Part shown: positions 1 to 7,616 of the stretch, in pieces
Numbering within the stretch: the stretch's first letter is position 1
Layout: each line of letters starts with the position of its first letter
From: Bryobacterales bacterium
Lineage (GTDB): Bacteria; Acidobacteriota; Terriglobia; Bryobacterales; Bryobacteraceae
Reading direction: 5' to 3'
DNA: 38,276 nt
Assembly: GCA_003135055.1 (NCBI GenBank)
Contig: PLDF01000312.1
Coordinates: 330-38,605, forward strand
Notes under the pieces: generated by a model
What the model saw: the letters and a program-made list of their open reading frames with translations, nothing else
Databases searched by the model: none
Told to the model about the DNA's origin: nothing
Translations under genes and position numbers: made by a program

Positions 1-78
1 AATAAAGGTCGAAGTGCTGTGAACGGGTTTGCGAGGGGGTGCGGAAATGGTGAAAAGGGATGGGACGGGGAGCCGTCA

Positions 79-104
79 CCGGACATAAAGGATGTTATGT
101 GCGG
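79..104. other. Xer/dif-like inverted repeat
   Basis: Two 10-bp arms, CCGGACATAA (79-88) and TTATGTGCGG (95-104), match as inverted repeats at 9 of 10 positions around a 6-bp centre, AGGATG. The inner CATAA-N6-TTATG layout is that of XerC/XerD sites such as dif (11-bp arms, 6-bp centre). It lies just past the stop of the leftward gene ending at 111 and borders a recombinase/toxin-antitoxin segment. A weak terminator hairpin is the alternative, but no T-run follows it. Similarity to dif is seen; function is inferred. Confidence 0.4.
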
Positions 105-110
105 CTATTG

Positions 111-833
111 CTAAGGGGCCGTACTGGGTGGTTCCTTCTTCGCTATGAAGTCCAGAAACCGGAGGCCGAATGACGACAAGGAATAAGCTCTCTTCGGTGG
201 CTTCGTGACCAGTTCCTTCAGCGCGTCCGCCTTGCGGCGAGAGTCAGCAGTCCGTGGGATCATTGGCGTTCTCTTCTCTTCGAGCGTTTCTGTCAGCAAA
301 TCCATACCAACAAGGCGTCCCACGCTGCTTTGCGCATCATGAAAGAAGCGACCACCGTTCAGTCTGCTATGTTTCAATACCTGCAAATCCTTGTTGCTGA
401 GGTCGCGAAGAATTCGGATATAGTCTTCTTTTTCATCAGGCTGATATCCACTGCTGCCAGCATTCGCGAGAGCGTCGCCGAACATCCGAAGCTTCTCTTC
501 GTCGTGGGTCGTGTTTAGCTTCTCGATCACTAGGCCAATGAGCGATTGAAATTCCTCTGACTCGTAGTATTTCCGGTCGGGGATGCTGGCCTCGATCCTT
601 TTCAGTTGGGCGTTCAGCTCTTCGGCCACCACAAGAAGTCTCCGTTCAAAGCGTACAGAGCCAAAATTAAAGAGGCTTAGGACGATCCCCGAAACCGCGG
701 GCATCGCGGCTAACTTTGCGGCAAGGGCTGCAGTTAGCCCACACATGACCAATCGCTTGGGCAGATAACTTCCATCCGTGATAGCTTCGTCGGCCTGTCG
801 GATCGCGATTTCTACTGGATCGTCGATCGCCAT
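111..833 (-). CDS. uncharacterised 240-aa protein
   Basis: I do not recognise the family. The N-terminal third contains a hydrophobic, Ala/Leu-rich stretch (about residues 27-56) that could be one or two membrane segments. The remainder is charged and mostly helical in character, with the segment YYESEEFQSLIGLVIEKL near residue 90 and a Lys/Arg-rich C-terminus. A helical pattern of this kind occurs in several hypothetical proteins of mobile or defence regions, but no catalytic motif is visible. The ATG at 833 is the first in frame. The gene is followed by the inverted repeat at 79-104 and sits at the edge of the recombinase/TA cluster, so an accessory role is likely but not shown. Confidence 0.6.
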   Translation of the reverse strand: MAIDDPVEIAIRQADEAITDGSYLPKRLVMCGLTAALAAKLAAMPAVSGIVLSLFNFGSVRFERRLLVVAEELNAQLKRIEASIPDRKYYESEEFQSLIGLVIEKLNTTHDEEKLRMFGDALANAGSSGYQPDEKEDYIRILRDLSNKDLQVLKHSRLNGGRFFHDAQSSVGRLVGMDLLTETLEEKRTPMIPRTADSRRKADALKELVTKPPKRAYSLSSFGLRFLDFIAKKEPPSTAP

Positions 834-873
834 TCAGCACCCCCTTCACACTGGGACCGTTGGTGGTCGCCAG

Positions 874-1461
874 CTATCTCACGCCGAAATCGTATCCGAC
901 TGTTCCATTCGCTCCGCGAAGGGTGAGCACGTATTCGCCACGGGCTAAATCGTTCTTTGGAACCAAGGTGAACGTTCGATCGGAAACTGTGGTCAGCGTT
1001 GCTTCCACGATGTCTTTCGAATTCAGTCCGACCCGCTGACTCGCAAAACTGCCCTCCATCACCTCTAGCTCTCGATGATCCTTCTTCTTCGCCATGCGTA
1101 CAATGAGCAGATCACGAACGGTGAGGCCTGGAACGTCAGGCCGCGCGGCATCCTCCCTGATACCGAAAACAGGGCGGCGGCTCTCAAGCCGGCTCGCGGC
1201 CTCGGGGCCGGGGTAAAGACGCACAACGCCCGGAGGCACACCAGCAAGAGCGCTAGCGCCATGGGTTGTCTTGAAACCAGAGCTACTGCTGCCGTCGAGT
1301 TTCTTCCATCCCTGCGCCGATTGGTAGTAAACCCCGTGCGAGAGTGCCTCTAGGTCAGATCCGCCGCTCACTGACGGCGACGGCGGCTCCTGCTGGGCTG
1401 CAAGCGTTGCGGAAATCAGGAGCAAAGCGAGCCTGCTCGTCCGAGCGATCTCCATTTTCAT
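874..1461 (-). CDS. putative secreted protein, unknown function
   Basis: A 195-aa protein starting at the ATG at 1461. The N-terminus has basic residues, then a hydrophobic core (LALLLISATLAAQ) typical of a signal peptide, with likely cleavage after the Ala-rich stretch near residue 22. The mature part is rich in Gly, Ser and Val. It ends with a segment resembling a beta-sandwich (FTLVPKNDLARGEYVLTLRG), as in many acidobacterial exported proteins of unknown role. No enzymatic motif was seen. It is separated by 40 bp from the recombinase start side and by 40 bp from the 240-aa gene; all read leftwards. Confidence 0.6.
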   Translation of the reverse strand: MKMEIARTSRLALLLISATLAAQQEPPSPSVSGGSDLEALSHGVYYQSAQGWKKLDGSSSSGFKTTHGASALAGVPPGVVRLYPGPEAASRLESRRPVFGIREDAARPDVPGLTVRDLLIVRMAKKKDHRELEVMEGSFASQRVGLNSKDIVEATLTTVSDRTFTLVPKNDLARGEYVLTLRGANGTVGYDFGVR

Positions 1462-1503
1462 AAACGATGGGTAGCATAGCAGACTTTGTTGCCCGCAAGG
1501 GCG

Positions 1504-2051
1504 TCACCCCGCAAGCGCCCGGTATAGCGTTGAGCGGCCCACGTTCAGGAGGTCAGCCACATACTGCCGGCCCTCGCCTTTCTCAACCAGCCGGCGGGCG
1601 TGGTCAATCTGCTCAGATGTGAGCGTGGGTCTCCGGCCAAACTTCACGCCTCGGCGCTGCGCGGCCTTCGCTCCGGCGCGGGTGCGCTCGGAGATTAAAC
1701 TCCGCTCCAACTCGGCTAGCTCGCCGATCATCTGCCAAATGGCCCGGCCCGTGGGCGTCGCCGTGTCGATCGCCTCGGTGAGCGGCTGGAATTTCACGCC
1801 ACGGGCGCGGGGGTCATCCAGCATCGTTATTAGGTCGCGCAAGCGTCGGCCTAATCTATCGAGCCTCCAGACAATCAGCGTATCGCCTGGCCGGAGCGCC
1901 CGGAGGCAACGCGCAAGGGCAGGGCGCTTGCTAGTGGCTCCCGATAGCCCCTGTCCTCGTAGATGTGGGAACACCGGGCGCGTTTGAGCGCGGCAAGCTG
2001 AAGCGCGGTGGTCTGGTCGTCGGTGCTGGTGCGGGCGTAGCCGTATTTCAT
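1504..2051 (-). pseudogene. serine recombinase (resolvase/invertase family), frameshifted
   Basis: The N-terminal frame begins at the ATG at 2051 with MKYGYARTSTDDQ, carrying the resolvase YARxS nucleophile (Ser9), and runs to IYEDRG. The family sequence then continues in another frame: LSGATSKRP, LIVWRLDRLGRRLRDLI, the GELAELERSLISERTRAG helix, and a C-terminal helix-turn-helix (about 40 residues, ending VGRSTLYRALAG). The two frames join at a run of four G on the coding strand (1948-1951); one extra base would restore the frame. All catalytic and DNA-binding parts are otherwise present, so this is a full small serine recombinase broken by a single-base deletion, or a sequence error. It probably moved or resolved the surrounding accessory segment. 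Confidence 0.85.
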
Positions 2052-2075
2052 GCGGCCTATTTTGACCCTGAGATA

Positions 2076-2087
2076 TGACACATGTCA
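2076..2087. promoter_or_regulatory. inverted repeat upstream of the recombinase
   Basis: TGACA (2076-2080) and TGTCA (2083-2087) form an inverted repeat with a 2-bp centre, about 25 bp upstream of the recombinase ATG. Resolvases often repress themselves through sites that double as recombination sites, so an operator or res subsite is possible. The arms are short and no second copy was found nearby. Confidence 0.3.
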
Positions 2088-2152
2088 AACCCTTGATTGG
2101 CGCGGTTTCCGACGACGGGTCAAAACCTACCTATTTGCAACATGGCGGCGGC

Positions 2153-2419
2153 TTAATCGTAAGCACTGGAACGGTGCTTGATGGTCAGAACGAACACCAC
2201 GCGGGTTTGTTCCCGAACGTCGCAAATAATCCGGTAGTCGCGAACCCGATAACGCCACAGCCCGCGAAGCTCATGACGCAAGGGCTTCCCGAAGCGGCGC
2301 GGGTCTTCGTCCGTGGCAACCCGGGTGTCCATGTAGTCGAGAATTTCCCGCTGCATTGCCCGGTCAAAGGCCTTCAGGTCTTTTTCAACCCGTGGGTCGT
2401 ATTCAACTGTCCAAGCCAA
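2153..2419 (-). CDS. RelE/ParE-family toxin
   Basis: An 88-aa protein beginning at a TTG (2419) that gives the family-typical start (M)AWTVEYDPRVEKDL. It continues through an amphipathic helix, LRHELRGLWRYRVRDYRIICDV and the terminal VVFVLTIKHRSSAYD, the classic RelE core with the GLWRYRVGDYR-type strand and a C-terminal His/Arg. RelE toxins are ribosome-dependent mRNA endonucleases; ParE relatives target gyrase, and the sequence alone does not settle which. The start overlaps the last 17 bp of the antitoxin gene, the usual coupled antitoxin-then-toxin order. An open frame extends further upstream in the antitoxin gene, but the TTG start fits both homology and spacing. Reading frame intact. 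Confidence 0.85.
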   Translation of the reverse strand: MAWTVEYDPRVEKDLKAFDRAMQREILDYMDTRVATDEDPRRFGKPLRHELRGLWRYRVRDYRIICDVREQTRVVFVLTIKHRSSAYD

Positions 2420-2621
2420 GGTTTTTACGCAACTGATTAGAGGTGATGCCGGGTTGAGGGTCGGCAAGGCGTTCTTGCGCCGTGCGAAGATCGTCCGCGA
2501 CCTCTTGACAATGCTCCACAATGAAATCCCGCACGTAATCAGACAGGGGCATACCTCGCGCCTGCGCGGCGGCGGTGAATTGCGCCTCTATCTCCTTCGG
2601 GATGTCGAGCGTTACCGTCAT
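2403..2621 (-). CDS. antitoxin of the RelE pair (ribbon-helix-helix-like)
   Basis: A 72-aa protein starting at ATG 2621 with AAGG a few bases upstream. The N-terminus MTVTLDIPKEIEAQFTAAAQ looks like the beta-strand and first helix of a ribbon-helix-helix DNA-binding domain. The second half (acidic, Gln/Leu-rich) should wrap the toxin. It overlaps the toxin gene by 17 bp. By analogy with relBE-like systems it should neutralise the toxin and repress the pair's own promoter, which would lie in 2622-2760; no clear operator was found there. Confidence 0.8.
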   Translation of the reverse strand: MTVTLDIPKEIEAQFTAAAQARGMPLSDYVRDFIVEHCQEVADDLRTAQERLADPQPGITSNQLRKNLGLDS

Positions 2622-2791
2622 GCCTTCAGACTACGGGAAAACTGCCGCGTCTGCAAATGCGGTTTGAAAGGGCTAAAAAAGCCATTCTCACAACCTACCC
2701 TTAGCGGGACACGAAACCGGCGCCGGCGCTGTCGGGTGGCATCCTCCCAGTTTATTCGTAGCCGCCATGCGGGCGCAGCAATTCCGCCACG

Positions 2792-3117
2792 TTACCCGAA
2801 GGGAATGTCCAGTTCGGTGTAGCTGCCAGGTGTTGCGGCGTTCACGGCGGCGACGACCCTTTCAACGTAGCGGCGCAGGGTCGGCCATTGGCGGTTTCCG
2901 AGAACGACAAAAGCGATTATCCGGCCCCTCAGGTTTTGCTGGTAGCGGATGTTTTTATCGGTCGTCAGCAAAACGTCAAACCGGCCGCCTCCGCGACCGC
3001 TATCAGTTCGCCGTTAACAAGCCGGTCCCATCCGCGCTCGATCGCTTCCACGACCACATGGCCTTTGAGGGCATAGCGAAGCGGGGCAGGGGTTCCGTTA
3101 TCGAAGAGGATGAGCAT
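2792..3117 (-). pseudogene. DUF5615 (Mut7-C/PIN-like) toxin, frameshifted
   Basis: Starting at ATG 3117 the frame reads MLILFDNGTPAPLRYALKG, then WDRLVNGELIAVAEAAG, and is then cut by a stop. Shifting frame by one base near 2980-2984 restores FDVLLTTDKNIRYQQNLRG, a segment ending GNRQWPTLRRYVERVV, and a TAA at 2792. This is a complete DUF5615 protein (about 108 aa) with the conserved acidic residues FD, ELI and TTDKN of the PIN-like active site. The gene overlaps its DUF433 antitoxin gene by 20 bp (3098-3117), a standard arrangement. The length 326 is one base short of whole codons, so a single deletion explains the break. The toxin should be inactive unless the sequence is wrong or frameshifting occurs. 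Confidence 0.8.
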
Positions 3118-3367
3118 CGACCATCTGGGCGGGGGGGTGCGCTAGAGGCGGCGCGTCAAGACTCCGCGCCGCGAATTGCAGCACCGCTGCGACCTGTTCC
3201 CGCGTGACGTGAAACCAGTCCATTAACTCGCCGACGGTCGCGCCCGCTTCCAGATTGTCAAACACGACTGAAACGGGCGTTCGGGTGTCCCGGAATACCC
3301 ATGCGCCGCTACGCTTGCCGGGGACGCTCTCCACGGCGGAGCATTGCGACCAATCGAGACTTGCCAT
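3098..3367 (-). CDS. DUF433-family antitoxin
   Basis: An 89-aa protein starting at ATG 3367. It shows the DUF433 pattern: GAWVFRDTRTPVSVVFDNLEAGATVGELMDWF, followed by the helix VTREQVAAVLQFAARSL, a small helix-turn-helix module that pairs with DUF5615 toxins. It is intact although its partner toxin is frameshifted, which is the expected order of decay because an antitoxin is harmless alone. Its 3' end overlaps the toxin start by 20 bp. Confidence 0.85.
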   Translation of the reverse strand: MASLDWSQCSAVESVPGKRSGAWVFRDTRTPVSVVFDNLEAGATVGELMDWFHVTREQVAAVLQFAARSLDAPPLAHPPAQMVDAHPLR

Positions 3368-3513
3368 GATTTGCGCTCCTTCCCTGAGAATACCGTGTTT
3401 ACGCTACCGCACTGGGGCAGGCGACCGCAGCTCTAAGCGAAGTGGCTGCTATCGCGCATTCTAAGGAAGCGCGCCGCCCGGCTGCTCAAACGTTCGCCCA
3501 CCATCCTGGCCGC

Positions 3514-3866
3514 TTATGCCGGCTGAAGCTTGCGGCGAGCTTGGATTGACGGCGCCGGCCGGCGTTTCGCCCGGCTTCTTTGGGGAACGAAACGAAGTAT
3601 CAACCGCTGCTCCAGCGCCGCCGCGATCCGCTGTAGCATTGTGAGGGAGTGGCCCTCATAATCCGCGTCTTCGAGACGCGCGATCACGGGCTGTTTCGAA
3701 CCGATAAGAGCGGCAAGTGCGCTCTGGGAAAGCCCCGCCCTGGCGTCGAAGATCATCTGGGCCACTTCAAAATTGATTTTCGCCTGGGCGATGCCGGCCT
3801 TTACCGGCGCGCTGTTGCCAGTCACCTTATATCCAGAATTTTCAATGCGTCTTTGGTGCGCGGCAT
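3514..3866 (-). CDS. Xre/HigA-type antitoxin with shifted 5' end
   Basis: The helix-turn-helix core is intact: VAQMIFDARAGLSQSALAALIG, then KQPVIARLEDADYEGHSLTMLQRIAAALEQRLILRFVP, the standard Xre antitoxin of RelE/HigB-type pairs. The best start, ATG 3866 with GGAGG upstream, reads MPRTKDALKILD, matching the family N-terminus, but is out of frame with the core. The frames would join as LD-KVTG if an extra AT were removed at about 3827-3833. As it stands, translation could start at GTG 3825 (103 aa), keeping the DNA-binding domain. No partner toxin was found between 3867 and 4085, so this looks like an orphan or decayed half of a pair. Confidence 0.7.
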
Positions 3867-3995
3867 GATTATCCCTCCTCCCGTTCTGCATAGGAATGCT
3901 TTACCGGATCGGCTTCGAAGGCGGCGCGTCCGCTTCGCAGGCCGAGGAAACCGCACAAGTGCCGTGACCGGGTGGTTTTGAGCCGTTGCTGGAAA

Positions 3996-4034
3996 CACTC
4001 CCGCACGGTCGTGGCTCCGACCGGAGCCGCGCGC
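3996..4034. repeat. short palindromic intergenic repeat
   Basis: GGCTCC (4013-4018) and GGAGCC (4023-4028) form a 6-bp stem with loop GACC, preceded by CTCCCGCACGGTCGTG. I recall very similar CCGCACGGTCGTGGCTC motifs as common intergenic repeats of Acidobacteriota; that is memory, not a search. It lies between the convergent-free ends of the Xre antitoxin and the tetR-type gene. Confidence 0.5.
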
Positions 4035-4085
4035 GTAAAGTAAGCAAGCGGTTTCACGATAGCGCCGAATCTCACGGTCGGGGAA

Positions 4086-4739
4086 CTAGCCTGACGTTGC
4101 CGGAAACAGCGATGGTCCCAGCAGCCGCAGCAGGCCCACTCCCAACTCCAAGCCCGCGCGCAACCGGGCCTTTGCGCCCCGCCCCGGCAAGTCGATCGCC
4201 CCTTCCAGGCAAAGCGTCGCGAACCCATGGACGGCGGACCATGCCAACAGGCAGCGTTCGTGCAGCGTGGCTTCATCGACGCTCCCAGTCGAGGCTTCGC
4301 ATTTCCCGATAGCGTCTTCGAGCACCTGAAACGCGGCGCGGCTGGCCACCCGGTATTCCGGGTCGTCCTTATTCAGCAGCTCGGCGCGGAACATGACGCG
4401 AAAATGGCCGGGGTTCCGCAGGGCGAATTCCAGGTAGCCTTCGCCCACCGCCAGAGCCCGCGCCGGTTCGTCCAGGCTGGCGTCCCGCCGCTCTTCCATG
4501 TGCGCTTTGAGCTGCGTGAACCCCGCCACGGCGAATGCCGTCAGCATTCCGGTCTTGTCGCCGAAGTGGTGCGCGGGCGCGGACCAGGACGCTCCCGCCC
4601 GCCGCGCGCATTCGCGAAGCGACAGCCCCTCAATCCCCTTCTCGACGATCAGCTCCGCCACGGCGCGCAGCAACGCCGGCCGAAGCGAGCCGTGATGATA
4701 GGGTTTTTCCGCGACGGGTTTCGCCATTGGCGTCAGCAT
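4086..4739 (-). CDS. TetR/AcrR-family transcriptional repressor
   Basis: A 217-aa protein from ATG 4739 (a second ATG lies at 4727). The N-terminus contains the TetR DNA-binding domain: YHHGSLRPALLRAVAELIVEKG, then GLSLRECARRAGASWSAPAHHFGDKTGMLTAFA with the recognition helix near residues 45-60. The C-terminal ligand-binding part has the segment FRVMFRAELL seen in the TetR_C_33/WHG group. It is divergent from the FAD oxidoreductase gene, with 81 bp between start codons and two operator-like sites there, so it probably represses itself and that gene. The ligand is unknown; a lipid or isoprenoid substrate of the oxidoreductase is a reasonable guess. Confidence 0.88.
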   Translation of the reverse strand: MLTPMAKPVAEKPYHHGSLRPALLRAVAELIVEKGIEGLSLRECARRAGASWSAPAHHFGDKTGMLTAFAVAGFTQLKAHMEERRDASLDEPARALAVGEGYLEFALRNPGHFRVMFRAELLNKDDPEYRVASRAAFQVLEDAIGKCEASTGSVDEATLHERCLLAWSAVHGFATLCLEGAIDLPGRGAKARLRAGLELGVGLLRLLGPSLFPATSG

Positions 4740-4752
4740 AGCACGCTCTATC

Positions 4753-4789
4753 TTGACATTGCCATAATTAATCTTGACAGTGTCATAAT
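4753..4789. promoter_or_regulatory. paired TetR operator-like sites
   Basis: Two direct copies, TTGACATTGCCATAAT (4753-4768) and TTGACAGTGTCATAAT (4774-4789), are exactly 21 bp apart, two helical turns. The second contains the odd-centred palindrome TGACAGTGTCA; the first is a weaker version (8 of 11 positions symmetric). They sit between the divergent regulator and oxidoreductase start codons and resemble TGACA-N-TGTCA operators of known TetR proteins. Binding by two dimers is inferred. Confidence 0.65.
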
Positions 4790-4820
4790 AGAAGCCGTAA
4801 GATGGAGCTGGAGGTTGGCG

Positions 4821-6548
4821 ATGGCCGGCTACGACGCGATCGTGATTGGTTCCGGGATTGGCGGCTTGACCGCAGCCGCGATTATGGCGCGGTTGAAGGG
4901 GTGGCGCGTCCTGGTGCTCGAGCGCCATTTCCGGGCCGGCGGCTTCACGCATACCTTCAAGCGGCCGGGCGGCTGGGAGTGGGATGTGGGCCTGCATTAC
5001 GTGGGCGGAATGGAGCCGGGCGCCATGGGCCGGCGGCTGTTCGACTTTGTCACCGCGGGCGAGGTTGGCTGGAACCCGATGCCCGATTCTTACGACCGTT
5101 TCGTCTACCCGGACTTCGAGTTCTCCGTGCCGAAAGGCGAAGCCAACTACCGCGCGGCGCTGATTCGAATGTTCCCGCACGAAAGCGCGGCCATCGAACG
5201 CTACTTTCGCGATCTGCGCGGGGCCAAAGGCTACTTCGTGCGCCACGCGATGGCCAATTCTATGCCGCGGCCGATGGGCGCCGCGCTGCGCTGGTTCAAT
5301 CGCTTGCGCTCGACGATGCCCCTGACGACCACCGGCGAATACCTCGACAGCCACTTTCGCGACGCCAGGCTGAAGGCGCTGCTGGCATCGCAATGGGCCG
5401 ATTACGGCCTTCCGCCGGCCAAGAGCGCGTTTGTAACGCACGCGTTGATCGCAACCCATTACTTAGACGGCGCCTGGTATCCCGAGGGTGGCGCCGGAAC
5501 CATCGCGGACGCCGCTGGGCGCGTGATTCGGGGTGCGGACGGCGCTATTCTGGTGAACCACGAAGTGCGCCGCATCTTGATGGACGGCAATCGCGCTGTG
5601 GGTGTGGAGGCGATGCGGCAACAAGGCAAGGGCGGTGACATGGTTAGCGGCGACATGGTTCAATTCGAGGCCCCGGTGGTGATCTCCGACGCCGGCGCAT
5701 GGGCGACCTACCAAAAATTGCTGCCGGAAAGCGCGACGGTTCCATTCCGCGCCGAGCTGGATTCGGCGGCGGACGGCTTCACCGTGGCAACCTTGTATCT
5801 GGGGCTCAAGCGCGATCCGCGTGAGCTCGGATTTCGGGGCGAGAATCACTGGATCTTCGACGGACTGGACCACGATGCCATGCTCGCCCATCAGGACGAA
5901 TTGCTGGAAGGCAAAGCCAATGGCTGTTATCTGTCGTTTCCCTCGCTCAAGAATCCACGCGCCACGGCCCACACGGCGGAGATTATCGCGCCCCTTTCCT
6001 ACGGCGCGCTGCAACAGTTCCGGGATGAGCCATGGCGGCGCCGTTCCCCCGCATACCAGGAGCTGAAGGGCAAAATCGCCGAAGCATTGCTCGGTCTGGT
6101 AGAGCTGCATCATCCAGGATTCAGCCGTTTGGTGGAGTACCAAGAGATCTCGACGCCTCTCACCGTGGAACATTTCACCGGCCACCGCAGAGGGTCCGTC
6201 TACGGGTACCCGGGCACGCCGGAACGCTATCGAAAGCCGTGGCTGGCGCCGGCGACTCCGGTCCGCAATCTGTACCTCACCGGCGCCGACGCGGGCAGCT
6301 TGGGCATAGTGGGCGCGATGATGGGAGGCGTCTCCACCGCAGCGCTGCTGCTCGGGCCGCTCGGATTCGTCAAAATCGTAGCCGCGGCATCGCGAGAGTC
6401 CGCTCGCAAAGGTGGATCTGTTCCACTGAGTGGAAGCGAAGCGCTTTACAACGTCCCAATAGCTGCGCAATTTGTGGCGTGCGCACTCGTGCGCGCCGTG
6501 TTCGCACTCATGCGAACACGTTCGAGGTCACTCCTCAATACGGAATGA
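4821..6548 (+). CDS. FAD-dependent phytoene desaturase/RetSat-like oxidoreductase
   Basis: A 575-aa protein from ATG 4821, with GGAGG at 4810-4814. The N-terminus carries the dinucleotide-binding motif IVIGSGIGGLTAAA (residues 7-20), then VLVLERHFRAGGFTHTF, the CrtI/RetSat signature, and a C-terminal FAD-contacting region with LYLTGADAGSLGIVGAMMGG. Members reduce or desaturate carotenoids and retinoids (all-trans-retinol 13,14-reductase is one); the substrate here is unknown. The last 45 or so residues, after LLLGPLGF, are unlike the family and coincide with hairpin repeats, so the original stop was probably nearer 6400. Probably repressed by the divergent TetR regulator. Confidence 0.85.
   Translation: MAGYDAIVIGSGIGGLTAAAIMARLKGWRVLVLERHFRAGGFTHTFKRPGGWEWDVGLHYVGGMEPGAMGRRLFDFVTAGEVGWNPMPDSYDRFVYPDFEFSVPKGEANYRAALIRMFPHESAAIERYFRDLRGAKGYFVRHAMANSMPRPMGAALRWFNRLRSTMPLTTTGEYLDSHFRDARLKALLASQWADYGLPPAKSAFVTHALIATHYLDGAWYPEGGAGTIADAAGRVIRGADGAILVNHEVRRILMDGNRAVGVEAMRQQGKGGDMVSGDMVQFEAPVVISDAGAWATYQKLLPESATVPFRAELDSAADGFTVATLYLGLKRDPRELGFRGENHWIFDGLDHDAMLAHQDELLEGKANGCYLSFPSLKNPRATAHTAEIIAPLSYGALQQFRDEPWRRRSPAYQELKGKIAEALLGLVELHHPGFSRLVEYQEISTPLTVEHFTGHRRGSVYGYPGTPERYRKPWLAPATPVRNLYLTGADAGSLGIVGAMMGGVSTAALLLGPLGFVKIVAAASRESARKGGSVPLSGSEALYNVPIAAQFVACALVRAVFALMRTRSRSLLNTE
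6476..6520. repeat. hairpin repeat, family C (two stems)
   Basis: Two adjacent hairpins: GCGCAC/GTGCGC around TC (6481-6494), and arms CGTGTTCGCA (6497-6506) and TGCGAACACG (6511-6520) around CTCA. They resemble the hairpins at 8393-8414, 29070-29085 and 35340-35361 in sequence and in the CTC-type loop. This copy lies inside the 3' end of the FAD oxidoreductase frame. Confidence 0.6.
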
Positions 6549-6684
6549 ATCTTCAGACAGCCTGCGAACTGGCCGTTGAGGAGCGCTCCGCCGGAGAGCG
6601 CATCCCGCGCCCCGAATTCGCTTGACAGCTATCCACGGGTCATGATACTTCTAAAAAAGAAGTAACCAGGCAAGGAGCATCCGA

Positions 6685-7296
6685 ATGGACAACCCCGGCT
6701 TCCTGAACGATGTCCGTTTCCTCCGCGACGTGGTGGAGAGAACGCAACCGCCCTCGATAAACCCCTACTGGTCCGTAACGCTAAGCTGGGGCTGCGTCCT
6801 CACCGCGGGCTATGCGGCCTCCGTCTTCCTCGGCATAGCCGGGAAGGCCGATGTTCTCGCATGGTTATGGCCTGCACTGATTTTCGCCGTCGCAATGCCG
6901 CTCAGTTGGTATCTCGGCCGCAAGGTGCGCCTCGGTATCGAAGAGCGGGGAATCCGCCCGCGAGGCCGCAAGGATCTGATGATCTGCTGGTTCGGCATCG
7001 CTACGATAGGACTACTCTGGACGGCGGGACTGGGCATTTCCGGAATGATGGCCAGCCACTGGTACGTGCTCTTATTTGTGTGGGGATCGCTGCACTTCGT
7101 GGGATACGTCATGAATGGCGTCTTACTCTCAAGCGAATGGTTGTGGGCGGCCGCGATCTTGCTGGCTTCGCTGATCGCGGCTGTCTTGGCGGGGCCGGAC
7201 TTCTACTGGCTCGCCGGAGTGTGGATCGGGGGTACGCAGGTTCTAGCTGGCCTGCTTGGACGCCGGAATGCGCGCCGTCAAATCGCCGAGGCATGA
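6685..7296 (+). CDS. integral membrane protein, unknown function
   Basis: A 203-aa protein from ATG 6685, with AGGAGC upstream. After a soluble N-terminal segment (FLNDVRFLRDVVERTQPP) there are about five or six hydrophobic helices. A Trp-rich, loop-poor arrangement and the polar linker GRKVRLGIEERGIRPRGRKD lie between helices two and three. Its stop overlaps the start of the winged-helix gene (ATGA), so the two are translated together. Pairs of a small permease-like membrane protein with a PadR/MarR-like regulator are frequent in Acidobacteriota, but I cannot name a substrate. Confidence 0.75.
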   Translation: MDNPGFLNDVRFLRDVVERTQPPSINPYWSVTLSWGCVLTAGYAASVFLGIAGKADVLAWLWPALIFAVAMPLSWYLGRKVRLGIEERGIRPRGRKDLMICWFGIATIGLLWTAGLGISGMMASHWYVLLFVWGSLHFVGYVMNGVLLSSEWLWAAAILLASLIAAVLAGPDFYWLAGVWIGGTQVLAGLLGRRNARRQIAEA

Positions 7297-7592
7297 AGCA
7301 CGTTGCCCTGAATCTCGATGAGACGGTTCTTTCGCGGCCCCGCCTGTCTATTCTCGCCGCCCTGGTGGCGGGCGACGCCGTGGATTTCACGTTCCTGCAA
7401 AAGAATCTTGGGATATCGGACGGCAATCTGAGCACTCATCTGCGAAAACTGGAGGCGGAGAATTACATTCGATCCGAAAAGGTTCTGGTCAATCGTAAGC
7501 CAAAGACCTGGTTTCAAATTACCGCGGACGGCCGCCGCGCATTGGAGCGCTTGTTCCGGCAACTGGAAGAACTGCTGACTCAGGCTGGGTGA
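7293..7592 (+). CDS. winged-helix transcriptional regulator (MarR/ArsR-like, HTH_27 type)
   Basis: A 99-aa protein starting at the ATG of the ATGA overlap with the membrane protein. The sequence SRPRLSILAALVAGDAVDFTFLQKNLGISDGNLSTHLRKLEAENYI is a classic winged helix. The recognition helix is near residues 42-58, followed by the wing VNRKPKTWFQITADGRRALERL. Proteins of this short type act as dimeric repressors of the adjacent operon. No ligand-binding domain is present. It converges on the SDR gene, whose stop is 25 bp away. Confidence 0.85.
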   Translation: MKHVALNLDETVLSRPRLSILAALVAGDAVDFTFLQKNLGISDGNLSTHLRKLEAENYIRSEKVLVNRKPKTWFQITADGRRALERLFRQLEELLTQAG

Positions 7593-7616
7593 GTCCGGCA
7601 GGCAGTCTGCCTCCGC

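Noticed and set aside
2075..2440. 121-aa rightward frame opposite the RelE toxin
   Set aside because: It overlaps the toxin in antisense and has no motif; the leftward toxin-antitoxin pair is well supported.
4740..5459. Leftward extension of the TetR frame to 457 aa
   Set aside because: It runs antisense through the FAD oxidoreductase gene; the first 240 residues are low-complexity Arg/His/Pro and lack family similarity. The ATG at 4739 gives the normal TetR N-terminus.
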